Part shown: positions 1 through 11,100 of the stretch, piece by piece
Layout: each line of letters begins with the position of its first letter
Position numbering within the stretch: the stretch's first letter is position 1
Source of the DNA: Holacanthus passer
Taxonomy: Eukaryota > Chordata > Actinopteri > Pomacanthidae
Length of the DNA stretch: 64,000 bases
Direction: 5' to 3'
Assembly (NCBI GenBank): GCA_025331565.1
Contig: JAFREQ010000021.1
Span: 248,001-312,000, forward strand
Made by a program: the position numbers and the translations under genes
Notes under the pieces: model-generated
What the model was told of the DNA's origin: nothing
Database searches by the model: none
Seen by the model: the letters and a program-made list of their open reading frames with translations, nothing else

Positions 1-111
1 TTTCAACAAGAAGAAATTGGCCATTTCATGGTGTCTTTAAATTGATTAAATGATTGATCACTTGATTAATTTTGTGTATTAATTGATCTATTTGTCTCTT
101 TTCCAATGCAG

Positions 112-192
112 AAAAAGATTTGGATCGCTATCTGTTTGGCCATCCTCATCCTCATCCTCGTCATCTCTTTGGTCACCACCTTTGGCACCTAA
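112..192 (+). CDS. Last coding exon of a tail-anchored syntaxin-like protein (partial)
   Basis: The exon starts after the acceptor ...ttccaatgcag and reads 26 codons to TAA at 190-192. It encodes two lysines followed by an unbroken hydrophobic stretch (IWIAICLAILILILVISL) and a short polar end, which is the shape of a C-terminal membrane anchor of a syntaxin or other SNARE. Syntaxins 1 and 4 have a basic pair and a single terminal anchor of this type, and human STX4 and STX1B lie on 16p11.2 near SRCAP, so a syntaxin is the best guess. The SNARE motif itself is outside the window, so the family member cannot be fixed. The gene converges on srcap. Confidence 0.6.
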   Translation, partial: KKIWIAICLAILILILVISLVTTFGT

Positions 193-1695
193 CACCCGGC
201 AGCGTGAGTCGACAGTAGATTAGTTTGGCAGAAGCACATTCTGGGTTCAGAAATCTCCTTTCATGTAAATAATGTCAGCCCACAGGATGTACGGGTGATT
301 AAGTCGATTATCGTCCCTCTGCTTTTTCACATTTCAAATCTCTAACCTGCTCGTCCTAACGGGCCTTTTGCTGTTTGGGTTTTTTTTTTCCAAGAAGAGA
401 TGTGCTCTCTGTTGTATTAACTCACGAATGACTACAATCTTGCCTTCATTTCCACTCCCACCCGAGAGGTAGTGCTGCTGGTTTATGGAATCCCCCGGTC
501 AGATTCTGGTCTCCCACACAAAGACCAGGATAATTTGTGAACTGTTACGTCAGTGCTCCTTCCCCTGCAACATAAAAAAGAGGAAATAAGTGGCCTTAAG
601 AAAAGCACAATGCAGTATTGAAACCCAACACTGGCGCTGATCATACTGTACTCAGGAAAACTGTGCATTGATTCTCGTTACCTTGTTTGTGGAAGAATTG
701 GAGACGTAAGTAACAATTGTGATAGAGTAGGGCTTTCTTTTATAGGCATATAGAGTAAATAGACTAATATAATTGTACATAACCTGTATTGCTGGTGATT
801 CTTTATGCAATGATTTTTAAAACTTGAAAGTTTTTTCAAACTGCCTAACAATTGTAAATAGATTTTTTTTGTTTTGTTTTTTTGTGAAATACCAGCCCCC
901 CCCCTTTATTTTCCAAAGGTGTCTCAGCACTGCAACAAAAGGCCCGAGGCCCACTTTTATTTGTCCTACCAGTTTGTATTTATGATTTGAACAGTGTTGT
1001 TTAAGCTGCTACGATGAAAAGTTCTGCAACAACACATGAATTTTCTTTTCAAAATGGTGCCTTTCTTCTTTATGTCCATATGAACAGCTCAAGTCGAGAA
1101 TGTGACGTTGTGCGCTCATATTGTCAAGAAGGGACGGAGTGAGTTTTTATTCTGTTTATATATGTCTGAATTCACACTGCAGTGTTTCAGCTGTGCGTCC
1201 TCGTGGTTTAGCCTGACACGTATACTCTCATTCGATTTCTTATTTTTCTTCACCCATTTGTCACATTGTGCTAAGTCGTGATTTATCTTACTAACTTTAG
1301 TTTAATTCTGTGGGGAAATCATGGATGAGTTAAATAACCAGAAATCCCATTTACAGAGACAAACAGTTCCTGCTGTGCAGCGCAATGTGACAAATCATAA
1401 AGGAAAAATAAACCCAAACTTGTTATGTTGAAGGTCCAGTCCTCTCTCAAGTCTCCTTTGGACCCAGAAAAAGGTCGACGGAGGGCAGAGCAGTGACTTT
1501 GCTACTGTGTAATATTACAGCTGTTGAATTTTGCATCACTCATTTTAATATAGATTTGTTTTTAAAATAAAATGCTGCCATGTTATATTGTGTTTTGTCT
1601 TTTTTCATTATAGGACCTTTGTGTTTATTGCATTTTGACACCTTGCTCATGAAGGATTTCACAGTTCCTAATAAAGTACAACATGAACCAGTATT
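193..1695 (+). other. 3' UTR of the syntaxin-like gene
   Basis: No coding potential follows the TAA. The stretch is AT-rich with T and C homopolymers. Plus-strand AATAAA signals occur at about 1407, 1566 and 1670; the last is followed closely by the convergent srcap 3' region, so the transcript probably ends by about 1695. Which signal is used cannot be told from sequence. Confidence 0.5.
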
Positions 1696-1959
1696 TCACC
1701 CACAATTAAACAAAATCTTCAACACAATGAAAAATGGCAACTAATTTCTGGTATTTTTATTCAACTGTAATTGTCTTAATTTTTCAAGTAAAACAATGTG
1801 GAATTACAAGGGATCAAAGGAATGCAACAAATGAAGAGAGACAAATCAAAAATAAGACCATCACCATCAACTACCCACCCACCCCCCACCCACAAATATC
1901 ACTTTTGCTCAAAGTAGCTTCGACAAGTCCAAAAGTAAATTGACAATTTACAGTCATCT

Positions 1960-3293
1960 GGAACTGTACCAGTAATTTTATTCACATATTTTGTCCAAGT
2001 TTTTTTTTTTTTTTACATGAACGAAGAGCAATGAAGTGATGGTGACAAAAATTCCGGTGAAAAATAAAACATTAATTTGGTTGCACTGATGCACAGGGTG
2101 CTTTTCTTGACATGTTCTAGGGGGTTTGAATGGTTGTTTTTTTTTTTCTGTTTGGCTTTTTTTAAATAACGAGAAGCGCGACACCCCTGCTCCAAGTGCT
2201 TCACAAGGCAATCTGAGGTTCAAACACATTTGGCCAAAGAGGCACTCTTAATTTCAATAACATTGACTTGCCCTTTTGATATAAATACATGACAAAGTGG
2301 ACCGTAACAATAACGGCATTTGGGAAGATTAGGAAAAAGAAATTGGATTTTTTTCCTGCTCCAGGTTTGTGGTGAGGAGCAGAAGATGTAACGTCCTTAA
2401 GACAATTTGCAACTTCAATTAATACATTTTCAAACTGTAGAGATACATCGTGAGGTACCAATTAATTGACTGAAGTTGATGTAAAAACTTATTACTACAC
2501 CACAATGTACTCAAGCTGAGGGCGACATTATCTGATGTGCAAATGAGAAATGCAAGGCTGGATTTAAAAATGAATCCAATCAACAGAAACAGACATGAAA
2601 AAAGGGGCCCAAGCAAAGACAAGCTCCAGCATAGTGCAGCAAAGATCACATTGACAGATCAGTTCTCTTCCTAATACCCTGGAAGAAATAATAAAATATG
2701 CATAACTTATCAACTGACTACAAAGAAACAATAGTCAGGACAGCTGACGAAATTTTCAAAACCAAACTTTCTAAAACCTCCAACTTACAATTCAACTGGT
2801 CACTCAAAAGTTTTTAATGTCACACAAATGACTTTTCATTTATAACCCTAATAAGAGGGTGCTGTATAATCCCATCTTAACACATAAGATCTGAGTGTTC
2901 CAGTCTTCAATGATTACAGTACGTAATGTGAACTAACACCTTTCCTTTATTACCTCTTGCACCTTTGTCCCCCTCAGTGGTGAATTTATCCACTGTACCA
3001 TCTCTCTGTCTGTTTACGGACGCACAATGATGGCGCCACTTTTTTTCCCCACTCTCAGTCCAGCATCCCTGAGCCTTCCCCCAGCTGACAATGGCTGAGC
3101 TGGTGAAGGGACCAGCTCCAATTGGAAAGGGAGAGGGCCCAAGAGGCAGGGGAGGTCCCTGGCTTGTGCAGCACTCAGTTCCCTTGCATTCATTAGAGTG
3201 CAGACAAAGCAGCAACCTTGGAGTCATGACATGCTCTCGTATCGTGCTCTGCGACAACACTCTCGTTTCCATTTTTTCCCTTTGGCACTCCGA
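1960..3293 (-). other. srcap: srcap 3' UTR with candidate poly(A) signal
   Basis: This lies downstream of the srcap TGA (3294-3296). A minus-strand AATAAA (TTTATT on the plus strand at 1977-1982) gives a plausible end near 1960. Open frames here are short and unconvincing. The tail-to-tail gap to the syntaxin-like transcript is then only a few hundred bases. Confidence 0.45.
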
Positions 3294-6200
3294 TCATGTC
3301 TTGTTGTGACGATGTTGACCAGAGGAGGAGCGGGTGCTTGCGGCCGGTGACCGGGCCTGCACTGCTGCGAGCGCTGCGACGCTACGCAACACTCTGTCCG
3401 GCGTCCCCTCTGTTCCTGAACCGCTGGTCACTTCCTGCGAGAGCTTTTGAGACCTCCTGCTGTCCTGCCGACTCTCCCTTTGCTGGCCCTGCTTTTCTTT
3501 TCTGTCTTTACTCTTTGTCTGCTCGGAGCTGCGCTCGCTGCCGGAGGAAGCAGCGCGGGACTCTCTGTGCTCTGTGTTTTGAGAGCTGATGCTGTGGGTA
3601 CGTTGGCTGCTGTTGCTGCTGCTGCGGCTTCTGCTGCTGCGTCCACCGCCGTCGCCCTCACCATCACTGCTCATGCTGCTGCAGGCACTGTGGCCCCGGG
3701 ACGAAGACTGCGCCTCTGCATCGCCTTCCTTTCCTGACGACTTCCTACTCCCCCTGTCCTTTTCCTCTGCTTTACACCTCTTGTACTCCATTTCAAGGGG
3801 TGGAACCAAAGAACCGGGGCACTGCCTGGTGGAGCGTGCAGCAGAGCGGCTTGTCTGATTGGGTGTTGAAGGTTTGCTGCCACTGCTTTTATTATTTAGA
3901 TTTACAGAATTGCTCTGAGGGGAGGCTGGTACACTTTTGCTTTTAGGTTTTTGGTTCTTGTCAGAAGAGGGGGCAAGCGACGTCCCGGTGGCCTTAGCCC
4001 CTAAGTCTTTCCGAGTGGTGTGGCCAGGTGTGTCCACCCTGCCTTTCATTGCTAGGAGTTTGGCTGCTGCGTTGAGTGCCGAGCATCTCTTCCCCAGAAC
4101 TTCAGGCTCGGGAGGCAACGAGGGCACGCTGTTGGTCTGAGCTTTACTGTCTTGTGAAGGCTGGGATCCAGCAGACTTCCTGGTGATCCTAACAGAAGAT
4201 GTATCACTGCCAGACTCTCCACCTGTAGATGTGTTGGTGTTGTTTGATGCATTTTTGTCAGAGCTGTGCGTGGATTTCTTTCCTTGCCGGCTGTTGCCCT
4301 TGTCCCTTTCCTGATCTTGTAGCCTGTGCTTGGCTGAGCGAGTCAACCGGTGCTCCTTCCTGCTCTCATTGTTGTCAGAGTCTGTGGAGGAAGAGGAAGA
4401 CCTGGAACGCCTTCTTCGAGAGAGAGCTGTGGTGAGCTCCTTCTCACTGCCTTCCTCAATCTTCTCCCCACCATCTCCCTTTTTCTCCTCCTCTTTCCCC
4501 GCTTCTGAGGTGACGTCTATTCGCCTCTTCTTGGCAGGATGTCTATTTTCATAAGTCCTCTTGTGGTGAGCATGACGAGTGAGGGTTGATGTAGAGCACC
4601 CAGATGATGGTGAAGAGGAGCGAGTGGACTCTTGGCTACTCTGGCGACTAAGAGGTCTTTTCTGGTTTGGAGTTTTCTGATCTTCATTAGTCTGCTCCAC
4701 TGCCTGTGGCTTAGGTTCTTCTTTCTGAAGGGCAGTTGCAGACTGTGTCTTTCCACCCATTCCCTCCCTTCCTGCCTCTTTTTCTTTGGTCTCAATGGGA
4801 CTCTCCACCTTTCTCTTTTTAGGTTGAGACGCACAGATGTCTTGCTTTTCGTCATCATCTTTCTTGCTAGTGCTCGCATCAGCCTCCCCAGCATCTACCT
4901 CCATTTCTGTCACCCTGTCCGGGTCACTTTTAGGAGTTTTCTGCTTTTGGTCTAAAGATTGTTTCTCAGATGAAACACTGGAAGGAGTAGATGTGGATAC
5001 CAGGGGCAGGGCCTTTGTCTGGGCTGATGGGGACACCTCTGGGGAAACATCTGTGGACGCAGAGCTTTCTACTTGCAGGGGAATGACTACAGAGGTTTGT
5101 GTGGTGGATACAGGAGGAACAGTGGTTGCTGCTACTGTTGCTACTGACACAGGGCTGGCTTTGGTAGTGGATACTTGGGTAGTTGTGACAGCATTTGTGG
5201 TAGCAACTGTAATGGACTTTTCTGGGGATGATGCAGCTGTGGTGATTTTAGGTAATGGATCTGTCGTAGCACCTGTAGAAGTTGTTACTGGCAGTGGGAC
5301 CATGACAGTCTTTTCTGCTGTTGTGGAAGGGGTAGTTGAAGTTATGTGTTCTTTGGAAGTGGCTACAGAGCTTGTTACTTGGACTCCCTCTGTTGGGGGT
5401 GATGCGGTTACTGTCTTTGCCTTGGCTGTGGTAGTTACACTGGCAGCTGTTGTAGTGGGGGATGGAGTGCAGATTGGCACAGGTGTTGCAGGAGGCTTTG
5501 CTGAGGATGTGCCAGCCACTGAAACCATTGTTACCTGTGTAACCACTTGGACTGCTGCTGCTGCTGTTGTTGTTGTTGGGGAGGTTGGGACTGGTTTGGT
5601 AGGGACTTTGGTAGTTGTCATATTCGTCCTTGCTTGTGCTGGAGAAGATGGAACTGTATTTGCAGCAGATGATGAGACTGCTGCTACTGGTGGTGTTGTA
5701 GAACTGTTATCAGACATGGTAGGACTTGCAGTGGGTACTGTGCCTGGATCTGTGGAGTTTGGTGGACTAGTATTTACTGTTGCTGCCATGGATGTCGCTG
5801 TAGTGGGGGAAGATGTTGTGGTTAGTTTTGGTGAAGCTGTAGGTGGGCTAGTAGCTGAAACCTTTTGGGTGGCAGCTGTGGTGGATGTCACAGTAGCCGG
5901 GGCAGAGGTTACAATAGCTCGGGTAGATGTTGAAGATGACAGAGCAGAGGCTTGCGGCAAGTCCTTTACAGCAGTAGTTTTAGTTGGGACTGATTTAACT
6001 GCGCTGGTGACTGCTGGTGTGACGCTTACAGTTTTTGTTATTACATTAGCAGCTGTTGTGATTGTTGTGGCAGGGACTGATGTTGGAGCTGCTTTGATGG
6101 CCATCGGAGATGATGACAGAGTGGATGGAGTGGTAGCAGCTGGTGTGGCAACTGTGGTGGTTTTGGCAGAGTCTGGTCCTGTTGTTTTCACAGTTGAAGA

Positions 6201-8192
6201 AACGGAAGGTTTTGGCTCTACGTGAGCTGTAGAAGCTGTAGAAACCACAAGTGTTGGTTTTACACCAGGAAGAGTTGACGTGACAGTGCTAGCAGGTGGC
6301 AATTGGGTTGTGATAGCGGGGGTAGCAGGGACTGAGACAGTGGCAGAGGTGGAAGGTGTGACAGAGGATGCAGAGGGAACTTGGGTTGATGCTGTGTCAA
6401 GGCTTTGAACTGTAGCTGGAGCTGAACTAATGAATTGGGCTGAGGCTGATGCGGAGGCAGTCACAGAAAGGGATGTGGTCACCTGGGGTGCAGGTGCAGT
6501 GGGTGCTTGGACTGAAGTTGAGACTGATGTGGAAGCTTGATCTGTTGTTTTTGTGGAGGCTTGAGCTAGATTTGGAGCAGGGGATGAAACTGGGGCTGAA
6601 ACCTCAGTCTTAGTGTCGGTTTCCTCAGCTTTGGTAGACTGGGAGGTCTGACTTGTAGTGATAACAGCAGCTATGCGGGTCTCTGACCTGTGGGGGGTTG
6701 GGACTGTTGGCTCTGTGCTAGCATCAGTTTTTGATATACCAGATACACCAGTAATGGTGGTCTCATGTTTAGAGTTCTGTCCTTCACTAACAAGTTCTGG
6801 AATGGTTGTCGAGTCTTTGCGAGGACGACCCCTCTTACGTTTTGGGGAGAGAGGGGGGTTCCCTTCCTCATTTGGCGAGGTGGGCTGTGTGGAAGGGGTC
6901 ACTGTGTTGTCATGCTCAGGTAACCTAGGAGGAGTCTTAGGGGGCCGGCCCCTCTTTCTTTTCAAAGGTGTCACAAGAGAATTCACATTGGACTCTGTAG
7001 AGGTTGAAGTGGGGTCTTTGCCTGGAGGTACGTCTGTTTTTCTGGGCTGGTTGCCTCCTCTTCCTCTACCCATTTGCTGCTGTTGCTCTCCCAGCTGAGC
7101 AGCCATGCGAGATTCAGTTTCCAACCTGCGCCGTACAGGAAGATTTCTCAGCACAGGCATGTCAGGAGACAAATGTGGTGGGGAATATGGAGGATAACCT
7201 CTGACAGGCTGTGGGTGCACAGACGGACTAGGAGTAGAGTCTTGGTCCTGAGGAGATTTGGTAACAGTCCCCTTAGTTTTGCTGTCAGGGCTCGGTGATG
7301 TGCTGTCCTTGTTTGGTTCATCAGCAAATCCAGCAGTGTTCTCCTCCAGAGTTGTCTCCTCTGAAGAAGCTCCACCTCCAGTGCCACTTCCTCGCCGCCG
7401 CCTCCTTCTTGGCTCCTTCTCCTCCACCACTGTTACCAGCCTCCCTGGAAGCTTCCGCAGGACTTTGGCTGATGGGGAGTCTTCAACCAGGCCCCGCAGG
7501 ACTTCACCATCTGCTGACTGACGCTTGCGAGGCGATCGTGAGCTGGTGGAGGGGGGAGACATGGCGGCGTGGTCTTTGTTGTCATCATCTTTTGCCTGAT
7601 GGTCCAGTGGGCAGCTGGATTCTAGCGATGACTCAGACACCCTCCTCTCATTGTCCCCCTCTTTCTTGCCGTCAGTCTCTCCAACACACTGTTGTTTCCC
7701 TCCAGGGGGAGATGTTGAAGGAGGGGAAGGCACTGGACTGGGATGGGAGCGGTTTGGTAAAGTCCTGGTTTTGGTGGCCTGGTGATCTCTGGCAGGAGAC
7801 GAGGCTTTTGAAGATTTGGAGGAATCTTGGAGCCTGGCTGACGAGGGGGTTTTGTGATGGTCTGGGCGTGACGGGGTGGTAGACACAGCACCAGTGTCTT
7901 TGGCAGCTCCTCGTCCTCTCAGACCAAAGCGGAGTCTTTCAGGCACTTCTCTAGGGGTCATAGGCTCAGGCTCAGTTTCGGGCGAGGCCCCACGCAGCCG
8001 ACCACTAGTCCTTGTAGAGGTGACAATCTTGTCCTTGGGTTTGCGGCCACGGCGGGCTGGAGCTGGCTGAGCAGGCTCGACAGAGGCTGGTGGCGACAAA
8101 AAGTCATCGTCGTCATCATCCGATGAAGCGTGAAGCTTCAGGCCCTCCTCCTTGGCCTGGTCCAGGCCCTTCCTGGCAGCCTCCACTTGCTC
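3294..8192 (-). CDS. srcap: srcap last exon (33): AT-hooks and Ser/Thr/Ala/Pro-rich C-terminus
   Basis: A single exon of 4,899 nt encodes 1,632 residues plus TGA. It opens with EQVEAARKGLDQAKEEG, which matches the helix that follows the helicase core in SRCAP. AT-hook cores are RRGRKPKD at about 8031-8058, KRGRPPK at about 6935-6966 and KRGRPRK at about 6815-6845; such hooks bind the minor groove of AT-rich DNA. From about 6700 down to 4970 the chain is a low-complexity run of Thr, Ser, Ala, Val and Pro. The final part (about 4950-3294) is rich in Ser, Arg, Lys and Glu, with several RS-like patches. Several long antisense open frames here are shadows of the biased codons. In human SRCAP, truncations in the penultimate and last coding exons cause Floating-Harbor syndrome. 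Confidence 0.95.
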   Translation of the reverse strand, partial: EQVEAARKGLDQAKEEGLKLHASSDDDDDDFLSPPASVEPAQPAPARRGRKPKDKIVTSTRTSGRLRGASPETEPEPMTPREVPERLRFGLRGRGAAKDTGAVSTTPSRPDHHKTPSSARLQDSSKSSKASSPARDHQATKTRTLPNRSHPSPVPSPPSTSPPGGKQQCVGETDGKKEGDNERRVSESSLESSCPLDHQAKDDDNKDHAAMSPPSTSSRSPRKRQSADGEVLRGLVEDSPSAKVLRKLPGRLVTVVEEKEPRRRRRRGSGTGGGASSEETTLEENTAGFADEPNKDSTSPSPDSKTKGTVTKSPQDQDSTPSPSVHPQPVRGYPPYSPPHLSPDMPVLRNLPVRRRLETESRMAAQLGEQQQQMGRGRGGNQPRKTDVPPGKDPTSTSTESNVNSLVTPLKRKRGRPPKTPPRLPEHDNTVTPSTQPTSPNEEGNPPLSPKRKRGRPRKDSTTIPELVSEGQNSKHETTITGVSGISKTDASTEPTVPTPHRSETRIAAVITTSQTSQSTKAEETDTKTEVSAPVSSPAPNLAQASTKTTDQASTSVSTSVQAPTAPAPQVTTSLSVTASASASAQFISSAPATVQSLDTASTQVPSASSVTPSTSATVSVPATPAITTQLPPASTVTSTLPGVKPTLVVSTASTAHVEPKPSVSSTVKTTGPDSAKTTTVATPAATTPSTLSSSPMAIKAAPTSVPATTITTAANVITKTVSVTPAVTSAVKSVPTKTTAVKDLPQASALSSSTSTRAIVTSAPATVTSTTAATQKVSATSPPTASPKLTTTSSPTTATSMAATVNTSPPNSTDPGTVPTASPTMSDNSSTTPPVAAVSSSAANTVPSSPAQARTNMTTTKVPTKPVPTSPTTTTAAAAVQVVTQVTMVSVAGTSSAKPPATPVPICTPSPTTTAASVTTTAKAKTVTASPPTEGVQVTSSVATSKEHITSTTPSTTAEKTVMVPLPVTTSTGATTDPLPKITTAASSPEKSITVATTNAVTTTQVSTTKASPVSVATVAATTVPPVSTTQTSVVIPLQVESSASTDVSPEVSPSAQTKALPLVSTSTPSSVSSEKQSLDQKQKTPKSDPDRVTEMEVDAGEADASTSKKDDDEKQDICASQPKKRKVESPIETKEKEAGREGMGGKTQSATALQKEEPKPQAVEQTNEDQKTPNQKRPLSRQSSQESTRSSSPSSGCSTSTLTRHAHHKRTYENRHPAKKRRIDVTSEAGKEEEKKGDGGEKIEEGSEKELTTALSRRRRSRSSSSSTDSDNNESRKEHRLTRSAKHRLQDQERDKGNSRQGKKSTHSSDKNASNNTNTSTGGESGSDTSSVRITRKSAGSQPSQDSKAQTNSVPSLPPEPEVLGKRCSALNAAAKLLAMKGRVDTPGHTTRKDLGAKATGTSLAPSSDKNQKPKSKSVPASPQSNSVNLNNKSSGSKPSTPNQTSRSAARSTRQCPGSLVPPLEMEYKRCKAEEKDRGSRKSSGKEGDAEAQSSSRGHSACSSMSSDGEGDGGGRSSRSRSSSNSSQRTHSISSQNTEHRESRAASSGSERSSEQTKSKDRKEKQGQQRESRQDSRRSQKLSQEVTSGSGTEGTPDRVLRSVAALAAVQARSPAASTRSSSGQHRHNKT

Positions 8193-11100
8193 CTAAACAG
8201 ACACAGGAAGAACAGATTTTTACCCTTTAACAGATACAGAAGTTTAGTTTTACAAAACTGATAAAATGCCTTTATGTTTTGTTTCTGTAGGATTACAGGA
8301 CTGGACAAAGTACATAAACATCTGACAATATCACACAAAGCAAAGATAGTGCTGTGGTGAGGGTCTCTAAAATAGTAGTGGCCATGACAATCAAGTTGAA
8401 TAAAAGCCTCATTCAAAAACTGAAATGAAGCATTTCATCAGATTATTTAGTAGTGATGAAACGATAAAATGATGACACACCCTGCACCTTTGTGTTGAGG
8501 AAAGAGGAGTCTAGAGGCTATATTGAATTTATTAAATCACACTTTTAGAAAGCTGAGCTGATGAGAGACAGATCTATTATTTCAATTCAAACTAGGGTGA
8601 AGGTGTGGTCTTACCTCAGCCTGCTTCAACTCTTCTTTGCATACATCTTCTAATGAGGCTTCCAGGAAGTTCATGGCGTAGCGTTCAATGGGAGTGAGCT
8701 AAGGATATGCACAGAATATAGAGAATTAGCTAAGAACCACACGACTCTCTAGATATTTACTGATATCACTGACAATTGGTTGCAAAAGCAACAACATCCA
8801 CGGTTGTTACCATTTTAGCTATAAATATAAACTTAATTATATTTATTTACCTGCTCCACCAGAGCAGCTATTTCCTGCTCTGCCTTTGACAGCTCCTCCA
8901 CTTCCTCTTGTTCCCCTCCATCATCCAATGGTATGTTCTCGTTGAACTCCGCCAGTTCTGCCACCTGCTCTGCTTTGGCCTGAGAGGCTGCCACTATGTC
9001 CTCCTCATCCTCGGCACGACACAGGGCCTGCAAGAATCATTTCAAGATGATCAGATTATCTGTATGTACCACCTTGTTGGATATGTTTTACCAAAACCTT
9101 AATTAATACGGTCAATCTGTTTGGAAGTTCAACATCAGTTAACCAACCAAATGCAAGGTGCCACATACGTCATATATGTGAGTATATGGCCCATGTGATG
9201 CATCTAACCTGCTCCAGAATGGTGGTGCTCTGTTTGTTAACAGCTTCCTCCTCCTCAGTTTGGGGCACTGACAGCTCCACTGCCACCTCTTTCTTCTCCC
9301 CGTCATTCATATCAAAGAGCTCTCGGATGGTTTGCTGAGGAACAAAGTGAAAATGAGACACATTCAGCACAGGAAAATGGCTCTTTGTGCTTCATGAAAA
9401 ACAAAAATAAGTGGCACTTGAACTTGCTTAATGTCTTGACATTGTCACCACAGTGCATTCAAAAAGAGCCGTTATGCAAATGCTGTCATGTATTCAATGA
9501 ATTAATTAGAAAATGGTGCAATGTCGGCATACTTCAAACAGCACAAGAGGCATTACTTTAAAAGGCAGATCTCTTGTGTCCCGTATGAAATTATATAATC
9601 TAAGAAACCCCCAATGCATTTGGGTAAATTCCAACCTGTTTGAAGAAGGCAGTGGTAAAGTTCCCTCCTTCAATAGCCATATCTCCCAGCATCCTCTTCT
9701 GGTTGGCTTTCTTTAAAATATTCTCCTCCACTGTGCGCTCGCTGATCAGCCTGAAGACATGACATTAAAAAAACATTACTATGTTGTTGAAATCACATTT
9801 CTTCATTATGGGGACTTGTAGTTAAAGGTGGGGTGACTCATTCTGGAGAAAGATTGTTGATATTGCTATCTCTCCTTCACAATGCAATTACATATTAGTA
9901 ACCTGGATTACAGCGTATATCACGGAATGGTCCGCTGGCTGTCTATCCTGTGTGTATGCTACACACACACACACAAAAAAACATCACCTGTAGATGTGGA
10001 CGTCTCTGGTCTGGCCGATTCTGTGGCAACGGTCCTGTGCCTGAGCATCCATGGTGGGGTTCCAGTCGCTGTCGTAGAAAACTACTGTGTCTGCCCCAGT
10101 CAGGTTCACCCCTACACCTCCGCTGCGAGTTGACAGAATGAAGCAGAAAATACGCCGATCTGCATTGAAGCGCTCCATGAGGGCCTGAAGGAGAAGTAAG
10201 AAGATGCACAAAGAATAAACATTACAGACAACAACTTACAATCTGTGGCAGGCAAAGGATAACAGGAAATTGCATGGAAGTAATGTGTCCAAAATAAAAT
10301 AAAAAAAAATCTATCTATCTATTTTACTAACCTGTCTCTGCTCCACACGGGTGCTGCCATCCAGACGGAGGTAAATGTGTCCGTGGTAGTTGAGGAACTG
10401 CTCCAGCACATCTAACATACGTGTCATCTGTGTGAAGATCAACACTCTGTGGCCTCCTGTCTTCAGCTTTCTCAGCAAAGTGTGGAGAGTCTGCAGCTTA
10501 CCTGCACACAGTGAGAATACAAATTATTTAGAAAAATAGAGTTGCCATTAATGGAGAATACTGAACTGGCAGAACACAGAATAATATAACAATGGGCAAG
10601 AATTAGACATTTATGGAAAATAATTTTTAACAGATGAAGAAGTTATGATTTTAGGTGACTTGGCAGATTATTTTAGAAGACGAATGGCCTAAATGTGAAA
10701 GCAGGCTTTCTTAAATTAGCCCTATTTCGTTGTCTGGAGCAGCAACCAGAACTTTAGAGCAGGAAGTGTTTGATTTAAGGAGGCAAGTATTAGGAGCAGT
10801 ATGAAAGTACAAAAGATCAATGCCCTTCCCACTCCTGGTATCAAACATGCTACAAAAAGCATCTTGACATCTTACCACAATCATACTGTATGAGCCTCAG
10901 GTCCGGGAACTGGGTCCTCATGTTACACTGGATACGATGGAGACTGCGAGTAAGAGGAGCGACCTGGGTTGACAGCATGGAGGAGAAGGCTGCCTGCTTG
11001 TGGCTCAGAGAGGGAGGAGGATGGCAGCAGTGCATGGAGATCGGAGGAGCCTCCACAGGGGGAATCGCAAATGTAAACCTAAAATGGTCACAATGAATAA

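Noticed and set aside
4837..6225. 462-codon open frame on the plus strand, Val/Thr/Ala-rich
   Set aside because: It lies antisense to the srcap C-terminal exon. Thr, Ala, Ser and Val codons on one strand read as stop-free Gly/Ser/Ala/Val-type codons on the other; it has no domain and its composition mirrors the sense strand.
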